5,706 nucleotides of DNA from Verrucomicrobiales bacterium (GTDB taxonomy: Bacteria > Verrucomicrobiota > Verrucomicrobiia > Verrucomicrobiales > V1-33). The notes under the pieces were generated by a model. It had not been told where the DNA came from. It saw only the letters and a list, made by a program, of their open reading frames with translations, and ran no database searches. The stretch spans positions 1 through 5,706 of the forward strand of contig JAQGPD010000520.1 of NCBI GenBank assembly GCA_028293305.1. The letters are read 5' to 3'. Of this stretch, positions 5,522 to 5,706 are shown in pieces (the stretch's first letter is position 1; every line of letters starts with the position of its first letter). The position numbers and the translations under genes were made by a program.

Positions 5522-5553
5522 GGCAGTGTAACAGGAAAAGGGCAGTGTGCCAG
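5522..5553 (-). promoter_or_regulatory. Candidate promoter/operator of the toxin-antitoxin pair
   Basis: On the minus strand, CTGGCA (5553-5548) and TACACT (5530-5525) are 17 bp apart, each matching consensus at 4 of 6 positions. Predicted initiation falls on the A of the antitoxin ATG (5518), so the transcript would be leaderless. The octamer GGCAGTGT (plus strand) occurs twice, at 5522-5529 and 5541-5548, overlapping the -10 and touching the -35. Such spacing of about two helical turns would suit an autorepressor site, though this is inference. Confidence 0.4.
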
Positions 5554-5570
5554 TCCGGATTTTTTGACTA

Positions 5571-5597
5571 ATACCAATTCCAGCTGGGAATCGGTAT
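5571..5597. repeat. Inverted repeat upstream of the toxin-antitoxin pair
   Basis: The arms ATACCAATTCC (5571-5581) and GGAATCGGTAT (5587-5597) are complementary at 10 of 11 positions around a 5-bp centre, with CAGCTG at the symmetry axis. It could be a transcription factor site, a transcript hairpin or a dispersed palindrome. On the plus strand it is followed by ATTTTCC, only a weak T-run. The centre lies about 65 bp upstream of the antitoxin start, upstream of the candidate -35. Confidence 0.6.
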
Positions 5598-5678
5598 ATT
5601 TTCCACCCTGCGTTTCGAGACCGCCACGCATTCAATGGCTGTATGCATCATTCCAAACACAGATCCGGCTGGATTACG

Positions 5679-5706
5679 CCCAGGGCGTTAGGGATTTCAG
5701 CCTGGG
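5679..5706. repeat. Possible dispersed repeat cut by the window edge
   Basis: CCCAGG (5679-5684) and CCTGGG (5701-5706) form a 6-bp inverted repeat around a sequence with GGGCGTTAGGGATTTCAG. Reverse-complemented, it reads like a short non-coding repeat that I associate from memory with Verrucomicrobia and Planctomycetes genomes; I could not check this. No gene is visible in 5598-5706. Confidence 0.25.

Noticed and set aside
5129..5635. A 168-codon minus-strand ORF spanning the toxin-antitoxin region
   Set aside because: Only its internal part (from 5518) matches the antitoxin start. After the frameshift it runs out of frame across the antitoxin and toxin, so the long ORF is an artefact of the lesion.

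Overview
The window looks like a chromosomal stretch from a Verrucomicrobiota-like bacterium (inference: the membrane pyrophosphatase subtype, the secreted propeller-like protein, the PF09720-type antitoxin and the weak Shine-Dalgarno signals fit together; no rRNA or other marker gene is present to prove it). Every gene I can support lies on the minus strand, so transcription runs from right to left. The long plus-strand open frames opposite the two large genes are shadows of GC-rich coding sequence.

Layout in transcription order. (1) 5519-5706: upstream sequence with a candidate promoter, an 11-bp-arm inverted repeat and, at the very edge, a possible dispersed repeat. (2) 5124-5518: a decayed type II toxin-antitoxin pair. 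The PF09720-like antitoxin is frameshifted and the ParE/RelE-like toxin has lost its C-terminal part. (3) 4535-5095: a DMP19/DUF4375-family protein that stops at an in-frame amber codon just where the family motif expects Tyr. The same frame stays protein-like for 24 further codons, to 4460. (4) 4150-4380: a 76-residue C-terminal remnant of a sterol desaturase/fatty acid hydroxylase without its histidine boxes, behind a good sigma-70-like promoter. (5) 2700-4118: an intact exported protein of 472 residues, probably beta-propeller-like, function unknown. (6) 363-2453: intact hppA, a K+-independent H+-pumping membrane pyrophosphatase and the only clear housekeeping gene here. (7) 1-362: a non-coding, repeat-rich block with three copies of a hairpin element (one inverted) and two clusters of an 18-bp unit.

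The genes do not form one pathway. hppA couples pyrophosphate hydrolysis to proton pumping across the inner membrane, and the secreted protein acts outside the cytoplasm. The right-hand 1.4 kb is best read as an eroding accessory segment: four adjacent loci each carry a lesion, and base composition is visibly less GC-rich than in hppA.

I found no clear new defence or mobile system. The most interesting signals are the amber codon in the DUF4375 gene, the composite repeat block behind hppA, and three start codons whose nearest candidate promoters would give leaderless transcripts.
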